A stretch of 36,131 bases of DNA, taken from positions 1-36,131 of the forward strand of contig NZ_JANU01000053.1 of NCBI RefSeq assembly GCF_001044395.1, read 5' to 3'. The stretch comes from Caenimonas sp. SL110 (GTDB lineage Bacteria > Pseudomonadota > Gammaproteobacteria > Burkholderiales > Burkholderiaceae_C). Shown in pieces: positions 8,004 to 15,420 of the stretch (positions are counted from its first letter, which is position 1; the number at the start of each line of letters is the position of its first letter). The position numbers were made by a program, and so were the translations under genes. The notes under the pieces were generated by a model. It saw only the letters and a program-made list of their open reading frames with translations. It made no database searches and was not told the DNA's origin.

Positions 8004-9161
8004 TCAATGGGCAGCAGCGGCGCGGACCAGGTGTTTCGCGATCGTGATCTGCTGGATCTGCGTGGTGCCTTCGTAGATTCGGAATATGCGCGCGTCGCGA
8101 TAGAGCCGCTCCACTGGGCAATCCTGCATATAACCGGCGCCGCCAAATATCTGCACTGCACGGTCAGCCACGCGGCCGACCATCTCGGATGCATACATCT
8201 TGCAGCACGCTGCGTCCATCGAGAAATCTTCGCCCCGATCGCAACGCGCTGCGGTCTGCATGACCAGCGAACGTGCGGCGAGGTACTCGGCCTGGCTGTC
8301 GGCAATCATGGCCTGCACCAGCTGGAAATCGGCAATAGCCTGCCCGAACTGCCGGCGCTCCAGCGCATAGCGAAGCATCTCGTCGATGAGGCGACGCGCA
8401 AGGCCCACCGAGGCAGCGCCGATGTGCACACGCCCACGATCAATCGTTCGCATGGTGAGCTTGAAGCCTTTGCCCTCTTCGCCAAGAAGCGCATCCGCAG
8501 GAACCACGCAGTCCTCGAAGTACAGGTCGCCCGTATGCGCGCCTTGCTGGCCCATCTTGCGGTCGGGTGGAGCCTGCGTCATGCCGGGTGTTGCGCGCTC
8601 CACGAGGAAGACCGATACGCCGTTGCCACCGGTCGAGCCGGGCTCCGTGCGGGCGACGACATTGATGAGGTCCGCTTCCGATGCGCCGGTAATGAACCGC
8701 TTGCCGCCGTTGATGACCCAGCATCCATCCTCGCGTTTGTGCGCGCGGGTGTTGAGGGCGGTGGCATCTGAGCCGCTGGATGGCTCGGTCAGGGCGAACG
8801 CAGTGAGCAACTCGCCCGATGCGATGCGCGGCAGGTAGTGGTTTCGCTGCTGGTCGGTACCGCCCCAGAGAATGGCACGGCCGCCCAGGCTGTTGTTGGC
8901 TCCGACGTAGCCGCGAAACGCGGGCGCTGCATAGCAGAGCTCGAACACCACCTGCACTTCTTCGCTCGCGTTGAGTTCGAGGCCGCCGTACTGGGCAGGC
9001 AGCGTCATGCCGAACAGGCCGAGCTGGCGCATGTCCTGGATGACATCTTGCGGAATCTGGTCGGTCGATGCGACCTGCGCTTCCACGGGGATCAGGCGCT
9101 CGCGCACAAAGCGGGCCACGCTGGCGGTGAATTCCTTGAGGGTTTCTGCGTCAAGTGCCAA
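8004..9161 (-). CDS. acyl-CoA dehydrogenase (paralogue 1 of a tandem pair)
   Basis: This FAD enzyme introduces a 2,3 double bond into an acyl-CoA and passes electrons to ETF. The 385 residues have the usual order: helical N-domain (to about 120), beta-domain with FALTEPSSGSDATAL and WVINGGKRFITGAS, and C-terminal helices with RRQFGQAIADFQLVQAMIAD and VQIFGGAGYM. The catalytic base is E364 in RIYEGTTQIQ. The start is TTG 9161, supported by AAGGA 6 nt upstream and by the same architecture at the paralogue's GTG start. It is roughly 70% identical, without gaps, to the next gene upstream, so they arose by tandem duplication. A dispersed repeat lies between them. The acyl specificity is unknown. 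Confidence 0.95.
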   Translation of the reverse strand: MALDAETLKEFTASVARFVRERLIPVEAQVASTDQIPQDVIQDMRQLGLFGMTLPAQYGGLELNASEEVQVVFELCYAAPAFRGYVGANNSLGGRAILWGGTDQQRNHYLPRIASGELLTAFALTEPSSGSDATALNTRAHKREDGCWVINGGKRFITGASEADLINVVARTEPGSTGGNGVSVFLVERATPGMTQAPPDRKMGQQGAHTGDLYFEDCVVPADALLGEEGKGFKLTMRTIDRGRVHIGAASVGLARRLIDEMLRYALERRQFGQAIADFQLVQAMIADSQAEYLAARSLVMQTAARCDRGEDFSMDAACCKMYASEMVGRVADRAVQIFGGAGYMQDCPVERLYRDARIFRIYEGTTQIQQITIAKHLVRAAAAH

Positions 9162-9185
9162 CGGATGTCCTTCCTTCTTCGAGAA

Positions 9186-9237
9186 CTGTCATTGCGAACC
9201 GGGACCGCAGGGGTCCTTCGAACCCGCCGCAATCCAT
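9186..9237 (+). repeat. dispersed intergenic repeat, copy C (partial)
   Basis: The sequence begins CTGTCATTGCG and contains GGTCCTTCGAA. It aligns with the left half of the element at 12752-12865 (read on its minus strand): shared CTGTCATTGCG, CCG-GA-CGCAG and TCCTTCGAA, then CGCAATCCAT as in the copy at 36060. The right half, including the ATGCCGGA hairpin, is absent. It lies between the two paralogous acyl-CoA dehydrogenases. Confidence 0.7.
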
Positions 9238-9241
9238 CTCA

Positions 9242-10399
9242 TCAACCCGCCGTCGCGCGCCGAATCATGTGTTTCGCAATCGTGACCTGCTGGATCTGCG
9301 TCGTGCCTTCGTAGATGCGGAACACGCGCACATCGCGATACAGCCTCTCGACCACGCTGTCCTGCATATACCCCGCACCACCAAAAATCTGTACCGCACG
9401 GTCGGCCACGCGGCCCACCATTTCGGATGCGAACATCTTGCAGCACGACGCTTCCATCGAAATGTTCTCGCCCGCATCGCAACGCGCAGCGCTGTCAATC
9501 ACCAGGGCACGCGCGGCCGCCATCTCGGCCTGGCTGTCGGCCAGCATGGCCTGGACCAGCTGAAACTCGGCAATGGGCTTGCCGAACTGGCGGCGCTCCA
9601 TCGCGTACTTCAGCGACTCGTCAATCAGCCGCCTTGCGACACCCACGCAGATCGCACCCATGTGCAGACGACTGCGGTCAATCCCCTGCATCGTCAGCTC
9701 AAATCCCCTGCCCTCGACGCCGAGCAGCGCAGAAGCCGGCAGCACGCAATCATTGAACGACAGGTCAGCCACATGCGTGCCCTGCTGACCCATCTTCTTT
9801 TCTGGTTTGCCGCGCGCAAGGCCCGGCGTATCACCCGGCACCAGGAACACCGACACGCCTTTGCCGCCCACCGATTGCGGGTCGCTGCGCGCCACCACGA
9901 TGAAGACATCGGCGATGTCGGCGTGCGTGATGTAGGTCTTGCGGCCCGACAGCACCCACGAGCCATCAGCCTGCTTCGTTGCCTTGGTCTTGAGCGCGGC
10001 GGCGTCTGAACCAGTCTCCGGCTCCGTCAATGCGAACGCGGTGACGATCTCACCGGACGCGATACCGGTGAGGTACTTGTCCTTCATCGGCTCGCTGCCA
10101 CCCACCAGTATTGCGCGGCCCCCCAGGCCGTTGTTCGCGCCCAGATAGCCGCGAAACGCCGGCGCGGCATAGCAGAGCTCGAATACCACGCGCACTTCTT
10201 CCGACGCATTGAGGTTCAGCCCGCCGAATTGCTCGGGCAGCGTCATGCCAAAGAGACCCAGTTCGCCCATGCCGCGCAGCAGATCGTCGGGAATCCGATC
10301 GTCGGCAGCCACCTGCGCCTCGGCGGGAATCAACCGTTCGCGCACGAAGCGCGCCACGGTGTCGGTGAATTGCGCCAGGCTTTCCGCGTCGAGTGCCAC
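9242..10399 (-). CDS. acyl-CoA dehydrogenase (paralogue 2 of a tandem pair)
   Basis: This 385-residue flavoprotein has the same architecture as its downstream neighbour: TAFALTEPETGSDAAAL in the FAD/substrate beta-domain, RRQFGKPIAEFQLVQAML in the C-terminal helices, and the catalytic base E364 in RIYEGTTQIQ. The start is GTG 10399 with AAGGACA upstream at the same spacing as the paralogue. Identity to that paralogue is concentrated in the active-site and FAD regions. Differences cluster in the segments after IASGE and in the beta-domain, which may mean two acyl specificities or a heteromeric enzyme. It lies 28 bp downstream of the Bug receptor gene, so it is probably in one transcript. Confidence 0.95.
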   Translation of the reverse strand: MALDAESLAQFTDTVARFVRERLIPAEAQVAADDRIPDDLLRGMGELGLFGMTLPEQFGGLNLNASEEVRVVFELCYAAPAFRGYLGANNGLGGRAILVGGSEPMKDKYLTGIASGEIVTAFALTEPETGSDAAALKTKATKQADGSWVLSGRKTYITHADIADVFIVVARSDPQSVGGKGVSVFLVPGDTPGLARGKPEKKMGQQGTHVADLSFNDCVLPASALLGVEGRGFELTMQGIDRSRLHMGAICVGVARRLIDESLKYAMERRQFGKPIAEFQLVQAMLADSQAEMAAARALVIDSAARCDAGENISMEASCCKMFASEMVGRVADRAVQIFGGAGYMQDSVVERLYRDVRVFRIYEGTTQIQQVTIAKHMIRRATAG

Positions 10400-10427
10400 G
10401 CTGTGTCCTTCAGTTGATGTGAACGGG

Positions 10428-11405
10428 TTACTCGGCCTTGATGTCGGCCTTGCGGATCACGTCGCGCCACTTGGGCAGCTCCGAGCGAATCAGCGCCATC
10501 AGGTCCGACGGAGGGCCACCTGCGGGCAGTGCGCCCAGGTCTTCCAGCTTCTTGACGACTTCGGGGTTCTTCAGCACGGCCTGGAATGCGTCGTTCAGGC
10601 GCCTGACGATGGGCTCGGGTGTGCCAGCGGGTGCAACCATGCCAAACCAGGCGGTCACTTCAAAGCCGGGATAGGTCTCGGCAATCGCCGGCACATCAGG
10701 AATCGATGGCAGGCGCTGGGCAGAGGCAACCGCGATGGCGCGCAGCTTGCCGGCCTTGACGTGCGTGTTGGCGATGATGGTGCTGGTGAACATCATGTGC
10801 ACCTGGCCGCCCAGCAGGTCGGACTGCGCAGCGCCCTCACCCTTGTACGGAACGTGCAGCATCTTGATGCCGGCCACGTTGCTGAGCAGTTCGCCCGACA
10901 GGTGCTGCGTGGTGCCCACGCCGCCGGTTGCATAGGAATACTTGCCGGGGTTGGCCTTGGCCAGCGCCACCAGTTCGCGCATGTTGTTGGCCGGTACGCT
11001 GGGATGCACGGCCAGCATGCTGTACGAACGCGCGAGCAGCATGATGGGCGCGAAATCCTTCAGCGGATCGTAGGGAACATTGGCGATCAGGCTCGGGTTG
11101 ACAGCCAGCGGCCCGATGGTCGAAAGCCCGATCGTGTAGCCGTCCGGCGTGGCCTTGGCGATGGCGTCCGTGCCTGGAATTCCATTGGCGCCAGGCTTGT
11201 TCTCGACGATCACGTTCTGGCCGACGGATTCGGTCAGTTTCTGCGCCATGACGCGCGCAAGCACATCGGTGGGGCCGCCGGCCGCGTACGGCACGATCAT
11301 GCGGATCGGCTTGTTGGGATACGCCTGCGCCATGGCGCCAGTAGCGAATACGGTTGCGGTTGCAACAACCGATGCGAGCAAACGGGATGCGAACTTCCGG
11401 ACCAT
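10428..11405 (-). CDS. tripartite tricarboxylate transporter receptor, Bug/TctC family, orphan
   Basis: This periplasmic extracytoplasmic solute receptor has 325 residues. A signal peptide (FASRLLASVVATATVFATGAMA) is followed by the family-typical mature start QAYPNKPIRMIVPYAAGGPTDVLAR. Other hallmarks are VENKPGANGIPGTDAIAKA, the ligand-proximal SPSLIANVPYDP-like region (VNPSLIANVPYDPLKDF), and GVGTTQHLSGELL. ATG 11405 has AGGAG about 8 nt upstream; the frame continues upstream but without support. No TctA or TctB membrane genes are in the window. Bug receptors are greatly expanded in Burkholderiales and bind diverse carboxylates or amides. Its place between an SDR and an acyl-CoA dehydrogenase suggests the ligand is the pathway substrate or a relative. 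Confidence 0.94.
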   Translation of the reverse strand: MVRKFASRLLASVVATATVFATGAMAQAYPNKPIRMIVPYAAGGPTDVLARVMAQKLTESVGQNVIVENKPGANGIPGTDAIAKATPDGYTIGLSTIGPLAVNPSLIANVPYDPLKDFAPIMLLARSYSMLAVHPSVPANNMRELVALAKANPGKYSYATGGVGTTQHLSGELLSNVAGIKMLHVPYKGEGAAQSDLLGGQVHMMFTSTIIANTHVKAGKLRAIAVASAQRLPSIPDVPAIAETYPGFEVTAWFGMVAPAGTPEPIVRRLNDAFQAVLKNPEVVKKLEDLGALPAGGPPSDLMALIRSELPKWRDVIRKADIKAE

Positions 11406-11505
11406 GTGTGTGTCTCCTGTAATTTTCGGGATGCAAGGGCATATTGCGCCCGCATTCACACGCTGACAATTGACGTTTATTGACCTGGGTGGAAGTTGAT
11501 TCAAC

Positions 11506-12276
11506 TCACCAGCCGCCAAACGACAATCCACCGTTCACGCTCAGGGTTTGCCCTGTGATTTGCGATGCTGCATCGCTCGCGAAGAAGGTCACGGCCTCCG
11601 CGACTTCCTCGGCTGTCGGTGCGCGCCCCTGCGGAAAACGCGCAACTGCCTTGGAGAACAGCTTGTTGCCGAAACTCTCGTTGGCGAACATGCGGTCCCA
11701 GCTGGTGGTGTTGGACGTGATCGTGAGCGCAACCGAGTTCACGCGAACCTTGTCCCTGGCGAACTCGCGCGCGAGTGCTTTGGACATGAGGATGACGGCC
11801 GCCCCCGCCGCGCCGATCACCGATTCGCCCGGCGTCGGATGGCGCGCGGCATCGGTGCCGATCATCACGACCGAGCCGCCACCGGCTGCGCGCATGTGCG
11901 GCAACGCAGCATGCACCGGCAGGATTCGGCCCATCACGCGCACCCGAAATCCAGACTCGATCTGCTCGGGCGTCATATCGGCAAACGGCATCGGTCCGAG
12001 CGGATTTTGCGCACCCGAACTCACCAGCACATCGATGCGGCCCATGCGGCGTGCCGCCTGTGCAGCAACGTCGGTGCAACTGGCTGCGTCGCACGAGTCA
12101 CCCTGCAGGAAGAAGCAATCGGGCGAGAGCTCACGCAGCCTCGTTGCAGCAGCTTCACCCGTTTCGGCCGAGCGTCCGGTAATTGCAATCACGGCGCCAT
12201 CGCGCGCCATCCGCTGCGCGACCGCGAAGCCGATTCCCCCGGAGCCGCCGGTGATGAGGACAGCCTTGCCCTTCAT
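11506..12276 (-). CDS. SDR-fold protein with degenerate active site
   Basis: This 256-residue member of the short-chain dehydrogenase/reductase superfamily keeps the NAD(P)-binding TGGSGGIG at residues 9-16 and the C-terminal ITGQTLSVNGGLSFGGW. The catalytic tetrad is lost. Aligned to the usual YSASKAA block, the Tyr is I154 and the Lys is G158 (SVIGAAGAAV). The Ser position is T141 (VVMIGTDAAR), the helix-E Asn is apparently Arg (FRVRVMG), and NNAG reads SSGA. Classical alcohol oxidation is therefore unlikely; it may be a binding or structural partner, or use different chemistry. ATG 12276 overlaps the MaoC stop (ATGA), so the two are translationally coupled and may act together. Confidence 0.9.
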   Translation of the reverse strand: MKGKAVLITGGSGGIGFAVAQRMARDGAVIAITGRSAETGEAAATRLRELSPDCFFLQGDSCDAASCTDVAAQAARRMGRIDVLVSSGAQNPLGPMPFADMTPEQIESGFRVRVMGRILPVHAALPHMRAAGGGSVVMIGTDAARHPTPGESVIGAAGAAVILMSKALAREFARDKVRVNSVALTITSNTTSWDRMFANESFGNKLFSKAVARFPQGRAPTAEEVAEAVTFFASDAASQITGQTLSVNGGLSFGGW

Positions 12277-12728
12277 CGATATCTCCGCTGCACAAACTCG
12301 GCGACGCACACCGGCTTGGTCTCGCCTTCACGCTCCACGCTCATGTCCCAGGTCAGCTGCAAGCCATTGCCCGCGACTTCCTCGCAGGCCAGCAATTTGA
12401 TGTGGCATCGCAGGCGGCTTCCGACTGGCACTGGCGCCGGAAACCGCACCTTGTTCAGGCCGTAGTTGACGCCGATTCGCATCTGCTCGACCTTGATGGT
12501 CGTTGCGTACATTTTTGGCAGCAATGAGAGTGTGAGGAAGCCGTGCGCGATGGTTGTCCCATAGGGCCCGTCCTTGGCGCGGACGGGGTCCACGTGAATC
12601 CACTGGTGGTCGCCGGTGGCCTCTGCGAAGAGGTCGATCTGCGCCTGGGTTACTTCAGTCCACTCGCTGGTGCCAATGTCCTGGCCGACCAGCGGCGGGA
12701 GTTCATCGAGCGTTGCAAAGACTCTCAT
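12273..12728 (-). CDS. MaoC-like (R)-specific enoyl-CoA hydratase
   Basis: This is a 151-residue hot-dog-fold protein. The hydratase-2 motif is present as FAEATGDHQWIHVDPVRAKDGPYGTTIAHGFLTLSLLP, giving the catalytic Asp and His (GDH...IHVD) and the strand-helix segment AHGFL. C-terminally it has VPVGSRLRCHIKLLACEE, typical of MaoC proteins. The product would be an (R)-3-hydroxyacyl-CoA, needing an (R)-specific dehydrogenase of SDR type. It overlaps the degenerate SDR by 4 bp and follows the repeat-bearing region after the MDR gene. ATG 12728 is the natural start (MRVFATLDELPPLVGQDIG); the upstream frame extension runs into the repeat. Confidence 0.93.
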   Translation of the reverse strand: MRVFATLDELPPLVGQDIGTSEWTEVTQAQIDLFAEATGDHQWIHVDPVRAKDGPYGTTIAHGFLTLSLLPKMYATTIKVEQMRIGVNYGLNKVRFPAPVPVGSRLRCHIKLLACEEVAGNGLQLTWDMSVEREGETKPVCVAEFVQRRYR

Positions 12729-12751
12729 GTGCTGTCTCCTTTCGTTATCAA

Positions 12752-12865
12752 TGGCTGTCATGCCGGACTCGATCCGGCATCCACCGCGCAGCGGCTACGG
12801 CTGTCGAAGTCATGATTTCGGAAGATTCGAAGGATCTCTGCGATCTCGGCCCGCAATGACAGCCA
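12752..12865 (-). repeat. 114-bp MITE/REP-like element with terminal inverted repeats, copy A
   Basis: The ends are perfect 10-bp inverted repeats, TGGCTGTCAT (12752-12761) and ATGACAGCCA (12856-12865). Inside the left end is a hairpin ATGCCGGA-CTCGA-TCCGGCAT (12760-12780). Related sequence occurs at 36060-36131 and, as a half copy, at 9186-9237. The element covers the last 18 codons and the stop of the MDR gene and ends just upstream of the MaoC gene. It encodes no protein of its own and is probably a non-autonomous mobile or REP-type unit; the hairpin could stabilise or terminate the transcript. Confidence 0.75.
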
Positions 12866-13865
12866 GGGGCGTCATCGTCACGACCAGCTTGCCGACCGCC
12901 TGGCGAGTGGCCAGCAGGCTCAATGCTTGCCCGGCCTGCGCAAGCGTGAAGCGCTGCGAGATACGCGGACGAATGAGTCCCTTGGAATACATGGAAATCA
13001 GTTCGCGGTGGCTCGCGTCGTATTTCTCACGTTCGCGAGTGATGAACTCGCCCTGACCCACCCCGCGTATGTCGCAGCCCTTGAGCAGCACCAGGTTCAT
13101 CGGCAGCTTCGGGATGCCCGCGGCAAATCCGACAACGAGGTACCGGCCCTGCCAGGCGATCGCGCGCAGGCACTGCTCGGCATAGTCACCACCCACCACG
13201 TCGAGCACTACATTCGCACCCTGCTCGCCCAGCGCTTGCTTGAGCGCCTGGCCAAAAGCACGCGCGGCGTCCTTGTCCATTGCGCCTGCCGGATACACCA
13301 CGCCTGCGTCGGCGCCGCAAGCCAGCGCGAGTTCCAGTTTCTCCTGCGAAGAGACAGCAGCCACCACCCGCGCACCCATCGCCTTGCCCAATTCAACTGC
13401 CGCGAGCCCCACACCCCCGGACGCGCCCGTGACGAGCAGCGTTTCACCCGCCATCAACTCACCGCGCTCGCGCAGCGCGTAGAGCGCAGTGCCATGGCTG
13501 AACAGCAGAGCCGCTGCATCGTCGAACGGCATCGCATCGGGGATCGGCACGCACTTGTCCGCATCGATCACGAGTTCTTCTGCAAGGCCGCCCCAGAAGC
13601 ACCAGCCGATGACACGATCGCCCTTGTTGAGCGTGGTGACACCCTCGCCCACTGCATCGACGACGCCGGAGACTTCACCTCCCGGCGCAAAGGGACGCGC
13701 GGGGCGCATCTGGTATTGGTCGTTGATGATGAGCGTGTCGGCATAGCCCAACGCACATGCATGAACACGCAGGCGCACTTGCCCCGCACCGGGAACGGGC
13801 GAAGCCACGTCTTCGACAACAAGTGTCTCCGGCCCGCCGGCTGCCTTGCTAAGGAGTGCTTTCAC
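12810..13865 (-). CDS. zinc-independent NADPH:quinone oxidoreductase-like MDR family protein
   Basis: This 351-residue medium-chain dehydrogenase/reductase has an N-terminal GroES-like domain (VRLRVHACALGYADTLIINDQY, FAPGGEVSGVVDAVGEGV) without the zinc-ligand Cys/His set, then a Rossmann domain with TLLVTGASGGVGLAAVELGKAMGARVVA and ADAGVVYP. Such proteins reduce quinones or enoyl-CoA double bonds, or act as crotonyl-type reductases. GTG 13865 (VKALLSKAAGG) matches the family start; TTG 13898 would add 11 residues. The enzyme should end near GKLVVTMTP; the last 18 residues (LAVIAGRDRRDPSNLPKS) and the stop come from the inserted repeat. It lies 25 bp after an SDR gene, so is in the same transcript. 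Confidence 0.92.
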   Translation of the reverse strand: MKALLSKAAGGPETLVVEDVASPVPGAGQVRLRVHACALGYADTLIINDQYQMRPARPFAPGGEVSGVVDAVGEGVTTLNKGDRVIGWCFWGGLAEELVIDADKCVPIPDAMPFDDAAALLFSHGTALYALRERGELMAGETLLVTGASGGVGLAAVELGKAMGARVVAAVSSQEKLELALACGADAGVVYPAGAMDKDAARAFGQALKQALGEQGANVVLDVVGGDYAEQCLRAIAWQGRYLVVGFAAGIPKLPMNLVLLKGCDIRGVGQGEFITREREKYDASHRELISMYSKGLIRPRISQRFTLAQAGQALSLLATRQAVGKLVVTMTPLAVIAGRDRRDPSNLPKS

Positions 13866-13890
13866 TGGAGTGATTGAACGGCTGCAGGCT

Positions 13891-14637
13891 TTAGCCAACC
13901 ATCGTCAGGCCGCCGCTCACACTCAGCACCTGGCCCGTCACATAGCCTGAATTCGGCCCGACCAGGTAGTGCACCGCATGCGCCACATCTTCCGGCTGCC
14001 CGAGCCGCCTGAACGGAATCGCGCTGATGAGCGCCTCGCGCAGCCCTTCGCTGGCCTGCGTGTTGAACAGCGGCGTATCGGTTGGTCCGGGGCACACCAC
14101 GTTCACGTTGATCTGGTAGCGGGCCATCTCGCGTGCGAGCGATTTGGTAAATGCAATCAGGCCGCCCTTGGTCGCCGCGTACGCGGTCTCGCCCATGCTG
14201 CCGACGCGCCCAGCATCGCTGGCGATGTTCACGATCTTGCCCGCGTTGGCCGAGATCATCGACGGCAGCACCAGTTGCGTCAGGCGCATCGCGCCCAGCA
14301 GGTTCACCGCCACGAGCCGCTCCCACAACTCGGGGTCGTTCTTGATGAAGGGCCCGACCTTGTCGAAGCCCGCCGCATTCACGAGGCCATCGACACGGCC
14401 GTGTTGGGCAAGGACTGCTTCGGTAAACGACTTCACTGAATCCGGTTTGGCCAGGTCGAGCTGCGTCGCCGAGATCGAGCCTGCGCCTTCAAACGACTGG
14501 GCCGTCGCTTCAGAGCCCGCCATGTCCAGGTCACCGATATGCACGCTCGCCCCATGCGATGCCAGCAGGAGGGCAGTCGCCTTGCCGATGCCCGATGCGC
14601 CGCCGGTCACGACGATGATCTTGTCTTTGAGTTCCAT
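13891..14637 (-). CDS. SDR family oxidoreductase, BadH/3-hydroxyacyl-CoA dehydrogenase-like
   Basis: This is a 248-residue classical SDR. It has the NAD(H)-binding TGGASGIG at about residues 11-18, an acidic GDLD after strand 2 that favours NAD+, LVNAAG, IVNIASDAGRVGS with the catalytic Ser region, and the YAATK active-site motif. The C-terminus is SGYVTGQVLSVSGGLTMVG. All catalytic residues are present. In the cluster, next to a hydratase and a BadI-like hydrolase, it fits the 2-hydroxycyclohexanecarboxyl-CoA dehydrogenase (BadH) step, oxidising a ring hydroxyacyl-CoA to the 2-keto compound. That assignment is by context; sequence alone only supports a hydroxyacyl-CoA/ketoacyl-type SDR. Confidence 0.92.
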   Translation of the reverse strand: MELKDKIIVVTGGASGIGKATALLLASHGASVHIGDLDMAGSEATAQSFEGAGSISATQLDLAKPDSVKSFTEAVLAQHGRVDGLVNAAGFDKVGPFIKNDPELWERLVAVNLLGAMRLTQLVLPSMISANAGKIVNIASDAGRVGSMGETAYAATKGGLIAFTKSLAREMARYQINVNVVCPGPTDTPLFNTQASEGLREALISAIPFRRLGQPEDVAHAVHYLVGPNSGYVTGQVLSVSGGLTMVG

Positions 14638-14654
14638 GATGTCTCCAGGGTTCT

Positions 14655-15410
14655 TCACTTGGCCGAGCGCGCCAGAAAGCCGCCGACGAGTTCGCGCGTG
14701 CGCGGATGCGCAAGGCAGGTTTTGACGTTGTCGCGCTCGACGTTGTAGCCGTTGCGCGTGGGGTCGAAGGCCGCATTGATCGCAGCCTTGGCGGCCTGGG
14801 CCGCATGCGGTTCGATGGCAGCGAACTGCCGCACCACCGCATCGGCCTTCTCGTCGAACTGCTCGACCGGCACAGCCCACTGCACGAGCCCGAGCGCAAG
14901 CGCTTGCGCACCGGTCACGGTCTCGCCCGACAGGATCATGCGCATCGCAGCCGCACGCCCAATCGCGCGCGGCAGGCGCTGCGTGCCGCCAGCGCCTGGC
15001 ATCAATCCCAGCTTCACTTCAACCAGGCCCAGCTTCGCCTCTTCGGATGCAAAGCGCATATCGCAAGCCAGGGACAGCTCCAGGCCGCCGCCCAGGGCGC
15101 TGCCCTTGATTTCTGCCAGCGTCGGGCGCGTCAGTGCCTCGATGCGAGAAAACAGCTTCTGGTAGCGCTCACCCGGCCCCGACTGCACCTCGATCGACTG
15201 GCTGAAATTCGTTTCGATCTGCTTGAGATCGGCGCCGCCAGAAAACAGCTTGAGCCCGCTGCGAATACGCAGGATCGACCAGTCATTGCGCGGCTCCAGG
15301 CCGTCGAGCAACTCGTGGAAACCGGCGACCCAGGCGTCGTTCATCGCATTGACCGGCGCGCGCACCATCGTGATGGTGGCGATGGAGTCGGCTACATGAA
15401 GTTCAAACAT
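14655..15410 (-). CDS. enoyl-CoA hydratase (crotonase family), BadK-like role possible
   Basis: This 251-residue crotonase retains both catalytic glutamates: the first in ALGGGLELSLACD and the second in LGLVEVKLGLMPGAGGTQRLPR. Oxyanion-hole residues are in KLFSGGADLKQI. It is therefore expected to be a true syn-hydratase of a 2-enoyl-CoA. AAGGAGCCCGCC precedes ATG 15410. The gene lies 17 bp upstream of the BadH-like SDR and 10 bp downstream of the dienoyl-CoA reductase. It would add water to a cyclohex-1-enecarboxyl-CoA-like intermediate ahead of SDR oxidation, but an open-chain beta-oxidation substrate is equally compatible with the sequence. Confidence 0.94.
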   Translation of the reverse strand: MFELHVADSIATITMVRAPVNAMNDAWVAGFHELLDGLEPRNDWSILRIRSGLKLFSGGADLKQIETNFSQSIEVQSGPGERYQKLFSRIEALTRPTLAEIKGSALGGGLELSLACDMRFASEEAKLGLVEVKLGLMPGAGGTQRLPRAIGRAAAMRMILSGETVTGAQALALGLVQWAVPVEQFDEKADAVVRQFAAIEPHAAQAAKAAINAAFDPTRNGYNVERDNVKTCLAHPRTRELVGGFLARSAK

Positions 15411-15420
15411 GGCGGGCTCC

